Origin: Gnetum montanum
Lineage: Eukaryota > Streptophyta > Gnetopsida > Gnetales > Gnetaceae
Reading direction: 5' to 3'
Assembly (NCBI GenBank): GCA_015680685.1
Contig: MNCI01002303.1
Coordinates: 115,947-179,946 of the forward strand
Length of the DNA stretch: 64,000 nt
This document shows positions 11,001 to 22,247 of the stretch, piece by piece. A program made the position numbers and the translations under genes. Within the stretch, counting starts at the first letter, position 1. The number at the start of each line of letters is the position of its first letter. The notes beneath the pieces were generated by a model, which was not told the DNA's origin, did no database searches, and saw only the letters and a program-made list of their open reading frames with translations.

Positions 11001-11894
11001 GTTCAAATGAGCACTTGTGGAAACACATGCACGAACTTTAGGAGAGAGTGATGAGTCTAGACATGAAGATCGAGGATCTTCAGTCCCAATATGACTTCTT
11101 GGTCACTTAGTCACAAGGAGATAGTACCTGGTGGATGGAAAAAATTGACTATGCCAAGTACTAGTTGGCCATTCAAGGAAAAAACGAGGCCATCCAAAAG
11201 ATCATTGAGCAATGGTTACAGATGGATTTACTTGCTTACAAAAATCAAGATTGGAAGAATGTTAGTGCTAAGGTGTGCAAGTGGGGGCATACTCAAAAGA
11301 ACCACAAATACCACTATAAGCACAAGCAAGATGCATATCTTTAGTAGCTTAAGAAAGAGTCCATCGATCATTGTTTCCTTGAGCTAGTTTGTTGTGGTAA
11401 TTGGCAAGAGATAGACCTTCGAGATATTTGCTCGTCATATAGTGGTTAGTGGTTCCCCAGAGGGAGAGATTATTACGTCGTTAGGAGAGGCTTCATCTTC
11501 CACATTTTCCATGAGGCCACCTACATGGACCTCCATGGACAAAGGNGCCACATTTTCCATGAGGCCACCTACATGGACCTCCATGGACAAAGGAAAGATC
11601 CTCGTGAGAGTTAACTTTGGCTAGGAGGACTGGACATGGTTATCTAAGGCCAAGATCCTTTGGCATTTGGAGGAGGGCCTTGATAATTTTCCTCTAGACA
11701 TGACCAATGCGACACCCTCTTAGATTAGTCTTTTGTGTTGTTTTTATGCTTTTTGCATTGATTTGTGTACTGTATATTTTCTTACAGGTTTTCTATTTTG
11801 TTGTTGTTGTTTACAGGCACCAGGTGATGCTGCAGGTCCCAATGGCACAACAGATGAAGATAGACCTCCACACCCACCTAGTACCACTAGTTGA
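8098..11894 (+). pseudogene. Multi-exon accessory gene, antisense to M gag-pol (copy 1)
   Basis: The plus-strand reading frames resume across short introns with sound splice sites. Supported exon edges are: start ATGGGGCCCCAAGG at 8098; acceptor before 8233; donor after 9044; 9154-10137 (donor GTAAGT); 10304-10525; 10616-10759; 10851-10923; from 10999; last exon 11817-11894. Introns are 75-166 nt. Blocks shared with copy 2 (22265-27239) are FLASLLQHFSVMMW with ETLLP, then IIESFN with VVLDLNEAFFANLFGL, ELYPFF, DGTRFN, HVHFTFF, and EVEGLFNLDEGDFASLF. The C-terminal part is rich in Lys/Glu/Gln (KNEAIQKIIEQWLQMDLLAY) and could be a coiled coil. There is no RT, integrase or transposase motif. Stops occur in most exons. 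A 46-bp exact repeat around an N (11500-11593) disturbs one exon. I do not recognise the family. Known analogies are the antisense ORFs of some Tat elements such as Grande. Confidence 0.6.
11500..11593 (+). repeat. 46-bp exact direct repeat flanking an N
   Basis: 11500-11545 is repeated without change at 11548-11593, with only NG between. An exact duplication abutting a single ambiguous base in otherwise diverged DNA looks like a contig overlap left unmerged. It adds about 16 codons to the antisense gene and is probably not biological. Confidence 0.7.
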
Positions 11895-12310
11895 GCACAT
11901 CGTAATGTAGCCCTATTGTTGGAAATTTTTGGATTTTTTGTGTATGATATTGATGATCACGCCATGTATTATTTTTGATATGAGATGTAGTAGATTTTTT
12001 TGCTATATGGAGTGTATGATGAGTAGACTTCTGCATTTATTTGTAATGTGTTTGATGCTACTGATGCGATGAATTAATGTGACTAGGATATAGTGATTTC
12101 TAGTTTTAGGCCATTTTGGGTTGTGTGTGTAGAAAGCATGTGTTGATAGTTTTAATCCATTCCAAGCCCTAGTGATAGTTTAAGCCATATTAGGCCATGT
12201 GATGTAAGGGATAAAGTTGCTAGTTTTAGGCCATGGTGGGTCATGATATAGTTTAAGGTCTTTTTGGGCCATGCGATGTCAATTTAAGGCCATGGTAGGT
12301 CATTATTTTT
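11895..12310 (-). repeat. 3' flank of antisense gene and decayed 30-bp repeat units
   Basis: From about 12090 to 12310, segments such as TAGTTTTAGGCCATGGTGGG and TTTAAGGCCATGGTAGG recur at irregular 30-45 bp spacing. They match the CCATGGCCTTAAACTAG unit found after the integrases of P1 and P2. 11895-12090 holds nothing I can name. Confidence 0.5.
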
Positions 12311-12565
12311 TTGTAATTTTGAATTTTATAATTTTTATGTATTTTGATGTTTTTCATGCATAAAATAATAATTGCTAGAAAGTAAACAAGCAAAAACATA
12401 AACTAAACGGAAATGCACAAATGAAAGAAATATATGCATAACAAAGAAAACAATGCAAAATGCAAGTAATCATGCTAAATATAAATGCATAAGAAAAAAA
12501 TCAAGCAAGTAGGATACACAAAGGTGAGGGGCAAGCAAGCACCTAGCACACGTTGGACTAAGGGG
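12311..12565 (-). other. AT-rich stretch after protease, candidate PR-RT intron start
   Basis: This non-coding, A/T-rich stretch has many ATGCAA/TGCATT segments and directly follows the protease-linker frame on the minus strand. Together with the acceptor at 6636 it would bound a 5.9-kb intron between protease and RT. Ogre-type Tat elements are known to splice between these domains. No unambiguous donor can be fixed by eye. Confidence 0.3.
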
Positions 12566-13330
12566 ATGCCTTAGTCGCACAATTATTTCCTAATCTAGTG
12601 TGGGTTAGGAGGCACATAGGGCCTAGACAGTACTATGTGGTACTCACCTTGACCTTCGTCAACTATGTTGAAGAGAAATTCTACCTACAAAGCATCCTCT
12701 GGAAGGTTGTTAACTCCCTTCAGCTCCTTAGGTTAGTCTACCTCACATGTTTCACCTTTGTTCTTCATAATAGGTGCATCATTGGGGAAGCTCCAACTCT
12801 AACCCTTGTTTAGTATCAATTTTGCTAATAGTTAGAGGGGCTACATTGTCACAATATATGATACCTCACCACCTTTGTATGGAAGGTGGATTTCTTGGTG
12901 AATTGAAAAGAAGACAGTTTGCAGCTAGGCCAACCAAGGCCTACCCAAGATCAGGTTGAAACTTAGCATCTCCTTGATAACAATGAATTTCATGGTGATG
13001 GGGAATTGTTCCCCTACCACAAAGGCTATCATGACTATTCCCCTTATGACAACGTGTGAACCATTAGAGGATTTTAGACACATTGTCTTTGTTGATTTGA
13101 TTTGATCAGCAAGACCTAGATTATTAATGACTGTGTATGGGATGACATTGATTGCCACCCCATTGTTAACATGCACCCTACAAATTCTACATTGCCCCAT
13201 GTGGATCATGATAAATATTGGTTTAGTAATGACCTGACCCTTCTCTGGGTCCACAATGATTACCTCATCATAGAACACTAAGGGTGATAATCTCGATTCT
13301 TGTGGTGTAGGGGATAACATCACAGCATGG
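12566..13330 (-). pseudogene. Aspartic protease and following linker, element M
   Basis: The minus-strand reading shows EVIIVDPEKGQVITKPIFI, then RVHVNNGVAINVIPYTVINN, the active-site region in which the catalytic Asp of the D-N/S-G box is Asn. It ends with FNLILGRPWLA, the usual protease C-terminal motif. The frame then continues, with stops, through IHLPYKGGEVSYIVT to about 12566. The protease would cleave the gag-pol polyprotein; the D-to-N change makes this copy inactive. Confidence 0.75.
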
Positions 13331-16289
13331 ATGGACTATTGATCTACTAGGATGTCCTTTGTAATAAGAATGGAGGTCAACATGTGAACTATCATTTTGC
13401 AATGGGTGAAGAAGGTCATGATCAAGTCATACAGACTTCGTGTTGTGTTTTTTTGTTTCAAGGCCTATTTGACTTATGCCAATGCATCAAGGAAGTCCTT
13501 TCCACTAATGGCTACCTTGTTGTTGAACTTCATCTCCTCCATGTGGCCCAAGAGGCAAATCTCTTGTGAAGAGGATTTAGGCTTTGTTTACCTTAGTTGT
13601 TGGGGGTCCTTGGTGCTCCATTGTTGGTTGCTCATCATGGCCTTCTCAATTAATTGGACCATGGGGATAGAGGATAAGGGGAGAGGCTTTGGTGGGCCTA
13701 ATGCCCTTTTCTCTTAGTTTTACCTAAACACTTGATTGGTGAGGTGCTCATTGGGCTTCCCAGGTTACCATGTTGATTTATTGTTAGTATCACTTGTAGG
13801 ATGAGGCCTTGGGCAAGTAGGGATAGATGCATTTTCCACCATTGAACTCTTGGCAAGTGGGGAGTCTACACGTTGCAACATCCTTATGACAAAGGATAAC
13901 TCAGTAGTTGTTGCTATAACATGTTGTAGGACCTTGACCAGAAAGGGCATTATGGGTACCCAAGGTGGTTCCCTAATAACAAAAAGGGTCCTTAAACTAG
14001 TCAAGGTTGAGGTGGCCCTAGCGTTTCCAGAGGGCACATGAACCACAAATGGCTTGTGTGCCAGTTTTGAGTCGTTAACACTGATAGCATTGATGATGTA
14101 CCCTACATCGCTTGTGTTGAGAGGGTCTTTGTAAACCCTCATTGATTGGCTTTGGAGGTGAATTGGGTTGGTTGCATCAAGGACCAATTTTCCTCTATTA
14201 ATCATGTGTTGTATATCATCTTGTAAAGCCATGCAAAAGTTTGTATCATGACTAGAAAATTGATGATATTGGAAAAATTGGTCTAGTTTGAAATGCTTAG
14301 GGACTAGAGGCTCATTTGGTAGTGTAGCTAAGGGATTCTTTAGGAGCTCACAATATCGGTCATGCCGCTTGTGAGAATCCTTAGACATTTTCTTATACTG
14401 GATGCATCCAATGTGAAGCAGTTGGTCCACGAAGTCTGATAGCTTGATGGGCAATGACATGTATTTTGAGTGATCCTTATGCTCAAAGTTTGATCATAAG
14501 GCAACTTGCCCCATGGTTGTTGATGATGTAGGCTAGTTATTCACCATAGTGCTAGAGCTAGCTACCTTGTTGTTATTGGTTGGGGCCTTGAATGGCTTGG
14601 TCGTTGGTTTGGCATTATTTGGTTTAGCCTCATTGGCCACTATTGCTATAGTTGTGGTTTCCTGCTTGCCCTTGTCTTTGTTTTTTTCTTTCTTTATGTG
14701 CAAGTTTTTTTAGGTCATGTAGGCCATATCCTTACTAGCCTCTACTACATCCAGAATGCTCTTAGTTTGAGTGAATGCTTGGCTCAAGGACTACGTGCCA
14801 AGGTAATACGACTTTAACTTAATGAAGTCATTCACTGTGTCCTTAAAAAGGCTAGCAGGTGTGTTTTAGCAATGGACTCATAGATTTCATTGAACGATGT
14901 GCTTCAATGTTGAATGAATTTTTGCACAGGCTCTAAGTGGCCTTGCTTAACTTACATCAATTGATCCAAGGTTTACTTAGGCTTCAAGTTATACTTGAAG
15001 CACATGAACAATTGGGTGAGCAACTCCTCTAAAGAAGTAATGGAGGCCCTGGGGAGTGCACGATACCAATCCATTACCTTGATGGTCAGGGACATGGTGA
15101 ACATACAAATGATTGTATGCAACCATGCTTGTAGTATGAGGCATTCAGACTAGAAGGTTACCAAATGGGCATTGGGATCCCCTTCATCATTATATTTGGT
15201 GAACTGGGATAGTGGGACCCTAGTGGGTAGTGCTAGTGGTGGAACTACAAGACTGATTAGATCATCCTGGTAAAAGTCCATCATATGGACCATTTCAAAG
15301 GAGGTGGCTTTAAGTTGCTTGACCTTTTTAGTGAGAGTCTGGATAAGCTAGAATGCTTGATCTAGGCCTAGGGAGGTTGCAGTGGGCTGCATCAATTGTG
15401 CTACCTGTTGTGCTGTTTGGGTGGCCCACAACATAGCTATAGGTTATGCAACCATGCACAATTCTTACTATGTGGGCTATGACATAGGAACAACAGCTAG
15501 GCCCCACCATGTGTTTGTGGGTTGAGCTAGTGTGAAGGGTGTTGACACGATAGGTGAAATGTATGATGCCTAAGTCGTATGCGATGGAGGCACATGCATG
15601 GTATGGACATAAGGCTACACAATTGGAATTGATGGTAGGATGGAAGGCTGAATAGGCTATGAAGGTATGACAAAGGGTAGGCTAAAAGGCAAGCTAAAAG
15701 GATGTGTAGCATCCTAGTGTGTCTACTATGTTTGGTGGGTTACCACCATGGGCATGGACCTAGGTGGTAATACCAAGCCCATGATTGTCTCCAAAAAGAA
15801 AAATTGGCAAGACTGTGGAGGGATGAAAGTGGAGGTAGTCTACTAGAATGAGGTGTGAAAGGAGTCTTCATGCTCAAATTGAGTTTTAAATTCATCTTGC
15901 TCCTCTTGCAGGGATTCCTCATAATTTGTTCCTACCTCATGCCTGATGTTTTAAATGAGGTTGTCCAGCATCCACTAGAATGACTCCATGAGTGGAATGA
16001 AGTCCACAGCAGAGGGAAAGTACTCCTTCCCATTTTGATGTATGAGTTCAAAACTATGTTTGACATCCATTTCTTGGCAATTTATGTACAAACCCACCTA
16101 GAGCTTCATGTAAACAAAGTTATACTACTCATCATTGAGTACCATGTACTTGGGAGGTAGGTTGTACAACCTAAAATATTTCCTCTATTCTATGATAGGT
16201 TTAATAGGATGGTCTATTAAGATTTCCTGGTGAATAGGCTAGACAACAAATACACTTGAATCAGAGGTCGAAGGCTACTTGAGATTCAT
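13331..16289 (-). pseudogene. Tat-type gag, element M
   Basis: The minus strand, from a candidate ATG at 16289, gives a variable N-terminus (DFIPLMESF, then QEEQDEFKTQFEHED). The gag core follows at about 15250-14850: MDFYQDDLISLVVPPL, LSQFTKYNDEGDPNAHLVTF, SLTIKVMDWYRALP, SITSLEELLTQLF, TLDQLM-VKQG. A later 231-codon frame (13765-14460) has KLSDFVDQLLHIG and a region resembling the RYH-HNT/DC part (FQYHQFSSHDTNFC), followed by a Pro/Thr/Ser-rich tail that runs toward protease. Gag forms the virus-like particle. Several stops are visible. H (41521-42530) is a fragment of a close relative. Confidence 0.75.
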
Positions 16290-18470
16290 GATGCAAAAGA
16301 AAGATGCAAGAGTTGTTGGATGCAATAGGGAGAGAAAAAACTAAAAAAATAATTAAGTAAAAAATGGAAAAAATGGCTAAGTATAAAATTGCTAAAGAAA
16401 TGGCTAAGTGTAGGAAAATGTAAAAAAAATGACTAAGTGTAAACTACTAAAAAATGGCTAACTCTAGGACTATGCTTAGAGTCGACTATGCTCCCTATGC
16501 TCAAGGCCGACTACGCTCTCTTGAGCACCCAAAATTTGGCTAAGTGTAAGGTATATGCTCTCATGTTGTCAAGCAAGGTTTCAAGGGAATTGATGATAGG
16601 GTCTAATCCACACCAACAGTCTATAGAAAAATCCTATGTTGGCCTAGGATCTAGCTATTGCCAAGGTAGGTCCACAATGATGTAAGGTCTACACTAGCCT
16701 AGAGCTAGCAATAGTGGTGGAGAGAACATGTAGGCCAACAAGCAAGGAAGATATTAGAAGGAAATGGTGGAGGCCCTCCTTCTAGTGTTAGAAAACTATA
16801 GTGATTGAAAACATTGGAGGCTAGAATGGTACACCAAGAGGCTCACAGTTGTACAGCTTTGACCCTGTGTTCACACAAGGGCTTGCTAGAGGTAGAAGCA
16901 AGGTGCCCAGAATAATCTTGTTGATCGAATTGGAACTTATGAGGTGTTACGCCAAAATAAATGCTAAGGGTTTGCACAGTGTTTACAACATCCACGATGT
17001 CAACTAGGGTGATCATAGTTAAAGTTTCTGATGCAAAGTAAGGATGCAAACACATGAATATGTGTAGAAAAATAATGAGAAATGTGAGTAAAATTATAGA
17101 ATGCTAGTAAAAATGCTAAAAATTCATAGAGAGTAAGTGAGAGAGAAAGCGACACCATCCCAAATGGGGGAGCATAGTTAAATACAAAGAAAAGGTAAGG
17201 AGGTACACGATGTACATACAGGCACAGTAGGAAATGTAGTCATAGTCTTAGGGCATTTGAGCTACAAACATTGACATCTGCTATGAAGCCTGGGCCTACC
17301 AGGTTGGCTGCCATGGTGTCCTACGGGTTGTGATGGTCTGCAAGGTGTAATAGTGTTGTGGTGATCTGCAATGGTGCTAAGTGTTGTCCCAAAGTTTGCC
17401 AAAATGCCAAGTGCACTTGGATGCCAAATGCCAAAATGCCCAATTGAATGCAAGAATTGCCAACCCCTAGAACATGGAACATTGGGGTATTTATAGGCCT
17501 AAGGTTAGTGTGAATTATGGATCGGACACCACATGGTAGAGGGGTAGTTGAGACTATGCTTGCCCGAACTATGTTCCCACTAAAGCAAATGGTGTTCTGC
17601 TCGTGTGCTCCAATGGACCCCATGAGATTGCCAAACTATGACTATGCTACCAAGACTACATGTGTGAGTGCAAAATAGACTACAATGTACTTGAAAATAA
17701 TGCAAAATAGTGTAGTTTTGGGAGACTATGCTTTGAGACTATACTGTCCACTCTCTTAAGTGGTGTTGAGCATAGGTACAATATGGAGGCAAATAGGAAA
17801 TGCAAAAGGAATGCAAGTTGTTAATCTTGCTTGCTGAAGGAATGTTGGAGTTTAGATGAAGGCCAGTGCTAAGTTCCTGAGGCTCTTGGAGGTAGTTTTG
17901 CATGACTATGCTTTGGAGCGTAGTCTAATAGTTAGACAAATTTTGCCAAAAAATGAGATCTAGTGAAGACTACACTGACTATGCTCTGGAGCATAGTCCT
18001 AGCAGTGAGAGTGTAGCCCTAACACTTAGATAAATCTAGCAAAAATTGATGCCTTTATGCAAACTATGCAGACTACACTCTAGAGCATAGTAGGGTGCGT
18101 AGCCTCAGAAGTTAGAATGTTTGCTGAACTATTTCTTCCATGCCAACCTAGCTTGATAGCTTTTAGCTAAAATTCTACCAAACTATTTTTTTCATCCCAA
18201 CCAAGCTTAATGGCTCTTGGCTTGACACTTAGGTAAATCTACAAAACTGATCATTGGTCTGCTAACTATGTTGACTACACTCTAGAGCATAATCCTAGTA
18301 GGGAGAGCATAGTCCAACTCGTAGAAAATTTTGTAGTCATTATCAACATTTAGAAAAATCTTGCAAATATGGTCCTGTGTTGCAAACTATGCTGACTATG
18401 CTCTGGAATGCAGTCTTAGTAGTGGGGAGCATAGGGCCAACACTTAGAAAAAAATTTCCTAGTTCTAACA
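16290..18470 (-). repeat. 5' LTR and leader of element M
   Basis: I place the LTR start at the minus-strand TG at 18470 (TGTTAGAACTAGG), because the sequence to the right is F's gag. U3 holds six copies of the near-palindrome GACTATGCTC-N2-GAGCATAGTC at 17724, 17904, 17977, 18071, 18273 and 18394. A minus-strand TATA box is at 17488-17495 inside GGCCTATAAATACCCC. R/U5 and leader extend left; the U5 end and primer site are not resolved. More motif copies occur at about 16464-16520, between leader and gag. The short ORFs at 16488-17623 are chance frames. Confidence 0.5.
17488..17495 (-). promoter_or_regulatory. TATA box in M 5' LTR
   Basis: Minus-strand TATAAATA in the context GGCCTATAAATACCCC lies downstream of the repeated U3 motifs and upstream of gag on the same strand. 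Confidence 0.55.
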
Positions 18471-19896
18471 CTTAGCCAAATTTGTAGCCGAGACCTAGTG
18501 GCCTAAATTTGGTGGTATTTCACTTTTTCTTTTGCAACCTACTCTATTGACCTTTATATTTGATGGGATCTCAGTTTGGATAGTCTCCCTTGGGCATAGT
18601 CCCCAAGAGTTCTTCTGGTTTCTACTCTGAGCCCATCTATGATATTGCACAATTTTTCCCTCTGAGAATAACCATGGCCAAGGGATCGGTGTAAGAGAGA
18701 ATAATATTTATCCATGGTAGCATCCAAGGGTTCATGTGTTCCCTATATTCAACCTTTTATTTGCCTTCTCAAATTGGACACTTTGGAGTACATTTGATAT
18801 TTATCATTAAATAGTTCCAACATGGTACTTCATCTACTGATGGACTTTGGTTCCAACGACCAATACTAGCTTTTAGCTTCCTTAATGAGTGTCCTGAGGA
18901 ATAGCTTGAGTTTTTGCCAATTATTTTCAATGTTTTGCAAGGCACAAGTATCATGAAAATCTTGTAGATGTGTCTGTAGATCAGAGTTATAGCCCCCGCA
19001 AATCTTAGGATATTGTTCATGTCTGTCTAAGTGCTTGATTCGACTATCTCTCATATGCCTAGTTGGAAACTTTACTACCTTTGCAATTTTAAGCATGCTT
19101 TGAGTTGCCAATAAAGGCTCACCATCATCTTGACTTTATTGTCATTGATGATGTCCTCTCTTACCCCTTTGTTCATTATGAGCTTGGTGATTAGTATTGT
19201 TGTCCCGTTGAGAACCTCCATTATGCTTATTCTTTCTATAGCATCTTTTAGAATCAGAAGAAGAGGAAGAAGAGGATGCAGATGAAGAGGAAAAGGTGGG
19301 AGGAGGACTACCACCACCATGGTGTCTACCAATTTCCCTTTGGTCGGCATGGCCATGGTCATTAGATTTCTTATTATCTTTATGCTTATCTAATTCCTTG
19401 CCTTGTTTTCCATCTTTTCTTGAACCTAGTTTGTTGATTGTAGACCAGAAGTTCAAGGTCACATCCCTATCATTAGTAACAAGGGGTGAAGAATTGTCAT
19501 GTTGAGATCCCTTAGAGGGAGGATCCTCATTGTCATCTTGGTTTAATAGGAAAAACCATTTCCTCTTCACAACCTCATGATGGTTCTCCTAGTGTTGATC
19601 TTGCTTGCATTGTGTTACAGTGGGATGGTAGTCTAGTAGTTGTAGTCATGCATAACATACTCTTCTTGAAGATTGTGGATGCCTAACTTCTTGAGAGTTC
19701 AAAGTAGCATCATAAGCATAGATCAATCGGGAGGCATTACAATGTTACCTTCCATATCACGCCATTGCAATTACTTATCCTAATGTAGGATGAAGGTGAA
19801 GTTAGGCACATACTCATTTGGATGAGTCCATACCACCTTGCACTCTTGTGGGACTAGTGGTTTGACATCATCACACTTGTAAGAAGAAGAAGACAT
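18471..19896 (-). pseudogene. Athila-like gag, element F (truncated by M)
   Basis: The start at 19896 (minus) reads MSSSSYKCDDVKPLVP, followed by NEYVPNFTFILH. Then come a Ser/Asp/Asn-rich stretch and the core MRDSRIKHLDRHEQYPKICG, LQTHLQDFHDTCALQNIENN, WQKLKLFLRTLIKEAKS. The tail reads SQREKLCNIIDGLR and TRRTLGDYAQGRLS. Element A's gag (47658-49590) has the same blocks in order, so F and A are one gag family. The frame stops being traceable at about 18500, where M's LTR begins, so M is inserted in F's gag. Multiple stops and frameshifts. Confidence 0.75.
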
Positions 19897-20026
19897 TTTG
19901 CAACAAACAAAATGATCAGTATGCTTTTGTAATTATATAATTTAGAACGATTTTGACCTTGGGGTTCATCCAATGATATTAATGATATTTACTAATCATA
20001 GATGGTGCAAGTTTCAACCAATAGAG

Positions 20027-20044
20027 TCCCCGACAATGGTGTCA
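20027..20044 (-). other. Primer-binding site of F (tRNA-Asp type, decayed)
   Basis: Minus strand TGACACCATTGTCGGGGA. The plant Asp-tRNA complement is TGGCGCCGTTGCCGGGGA. All four differences are C-to-T or G-to-A transitions, as methylcytosine decay gives. It lies one base after the LTR end (ACTTATCA) and 131 bp before the gag ATG. Confidence 0.65.
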
Positions 20045-20046
20045 AT

Positions 20047-22247
20047 GATAAGTGATTGAGGTACCCCTATGCCCAACCATATGAATCACAAAGTGTTCAT
20101 GTGTGATTCAATTAAATTTTGTGGACTCTATAGTTTCTGGTACACTAGTCTTCTAGGAAGTGAACCTTACCCTAAGGTCATTCATTGTCTTTCTAATTAT
20201 ACTTGTGATGCCCATGGTATGGTTGAGCATAATTGAGGCATATGATTTTTATTGTTTTGTGTTTTATGTTATTTGGTGCTTAAAGAGAGAGATGAAGTAA
20301 TTTAATAACTAATTTAATTCAACTAACTAACTAACTCTCTAACTAGTTCTAACATAAGCATCCAGTCCCACTTTCTAGACACATCCTAAACCCACATATC
20401 CATTACTAGGTTACCAAGTGCTATGCTACTGGGCACACCAAGAAATAATTCTACTAGGATTACCAAGTGAATACATGTTTAAGCTCAAAGTAGTCATACT
20501 TATGTATTTAATCTATTTAGCTTATCTTACTTAATCACTTAATTAGATTAATTATTGAGAAGCATTAAAAAATAACTAAAAACATTAAATGTAGGAATAA
20601 AACATTTAAACTATCCATAATGCTATAAGGTTGATCAAGAAGCTCATTTTTATTGTCATGCACACTGGTGTGGTTCAAGTAAAACAGTTCTTAAATAAAT
20701 CTCCGTACACTTAATGACTCCTACTACAGGCACTCACAAAAATATTCTAACTTTGAAATGGACAAATTGAAAGAACTCTGCTACTATTATAACTTGAATA
20801 ATGCATAAACATGGTTGGGAGCTTGTATTTATAGCTTTTTCTATAGTACTACTTTGATGCAACCCCATCGATGGGGGCTCATCGACAAGGCTATGTAAAC
20901 AAGGGTGCGTCAATGTGATGCTTTCATGCTCATCACTTGGGCTCGCAAAAGGGGGTTGGACATGGAAAAAATTGGACAAGTTGGGTTTTCATAGTAAGGC
21001 AACATTGACCAATGTGGAACAAAGGGGGTAACATGCATTCTTACTCCCCAACACCCATCTAGCCCAAGTTTGATCCCCGAAGTAGGCTTGCATGACCTAG
21101 AACCCCTACAAGCACCTTGAAAGCCTTAGAACCTCATCAAACCTAGTTGAAACTAGTTGAAACCTTGGGATTTGATAGTTTCACACTGGGGGAAGCCTCA
21201 TCCATGTTTAGCATCCCACCCTTAATGTGGATTGATGGGGGAAGCCAAAATTAACCTAAATTAACTATCTAGTAACCATTTCTTAAAGCCTGGAGACCCC
21301 TAGACCTTGTTGGAACCCTCTAAAGCTTCCAAATATTTCAAAAATACTTAAAATGGTAAAAAAATATCATCCTCCTCTGATCCACACTAGTGTCATCATG
21401 CTTAGTGTGGAATAAAAGGGGAAGACAACATGAGGCATCTAGGAGCTTCCAAGCTGATGGATCTTGACACCCAGTACTGACTGTTGACAACAACCACCCT
21501 GGAGGTTGACATGCATGGTTAATTGGGTGTTGAACTAGCTAGATATAACTTTCTTGGTTCTTCCACATTCGGGAAGACCTCTTCCATGTTGAGCATACTA
21601 ATCCTAGTGTGAATGGAATGGGGGAAGCCAAAATTGTAAAAGTTTACAAGTAATTTAACTTTTAGAAGCAACCCAACCCTTCTAGAAGTTAATAGACTTC
21701 CAAAAGTTACCTAAAATGATCAAAATTTCCTCCTCTTAGTTCTTCATGATAAGGGGGATCGTATCCATACTAAGAATCGCATCCTCAACATGAATGAAGG
21801 GGAGACAAGAGTTTGAAAATCCTCTCACAGCTTTCAAAATGACTAGATTTCAACCATAGACATTGATAGCCAACAACAACAACCCTATATACACTCATAA
21901 ATGGTCAAAATTGTTAAAAAATTAGCAAAACATAGAGTTCTTTGGTTCCTCCATGATAGGAGCCATCTCTTCCATGCTGGCTAATGTGGTAGAAAGGGGG
22001 GAACTTTGGGGAGACACCAAAATACCCCTTAGAGACCTTAAACAAATGCTAGAAAGCCTTTTGTGTGTTCTAGGATCTTGTTGACTCACCCTAGAAGCCT
22101 TAGACTCTTCAATGTTGAGCATAGAGACCCCAGCATGGAAAATGGGGGAAATATTAGAAGTTTCCTAAAAACCATTAAAGTTAGCATAACAATGATTGAA
22201 AGGTTAGGATGAAACCCAAGGTTAAGGAATAAGATAAAATGAAAACA
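20047..22247 (-). repeat. 5' LTR of element F
   Basis: The LTR ends, on the minus strand, in CACTTATCA next to the primer site. I place its start at TGTTTTCATTTT (22247), inside an intron of the antisense gene copy 2. The length would be about 2.2 kb. A TATA box (GCTATAAATACAAGC) lies at 20826-20833. U3 (about 21180-22150) is a chain of five to six diverged ~190-bp units, each with a version of CTTCCATGTTGAGCAT and a GTGGAA...GGGGGAAGCC segment. The start is less certain than the end. Confidence 0.5.
20826..20833 (-). promoter_or_regulatory. TATA box in F LTR
   Basis: Minus-strand TATAAATA within GCTATAAATACAAG, about 790 bp before the LTR end. Confidence 0.45.

Noticed and set aside
13850-14041. 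Plus-strand ORF over gag of M
   Set aside because: Opposite-strand frame of the gag C-terminal region; no match of its own.
19296-19505. Plus-strand Leu/Ser/Pro-rich ORF
   Set aside because: Opposite strand of F's gag Ser/Asp-rich segment.
21053-21053. Earlier candidate LTR start for F at TGTTGGGGAGTAAG (minus)
   Set aside because: Similarity between the 20945-22200 and 27770-29100 blocks continues across this point, so it is not an element boundary.
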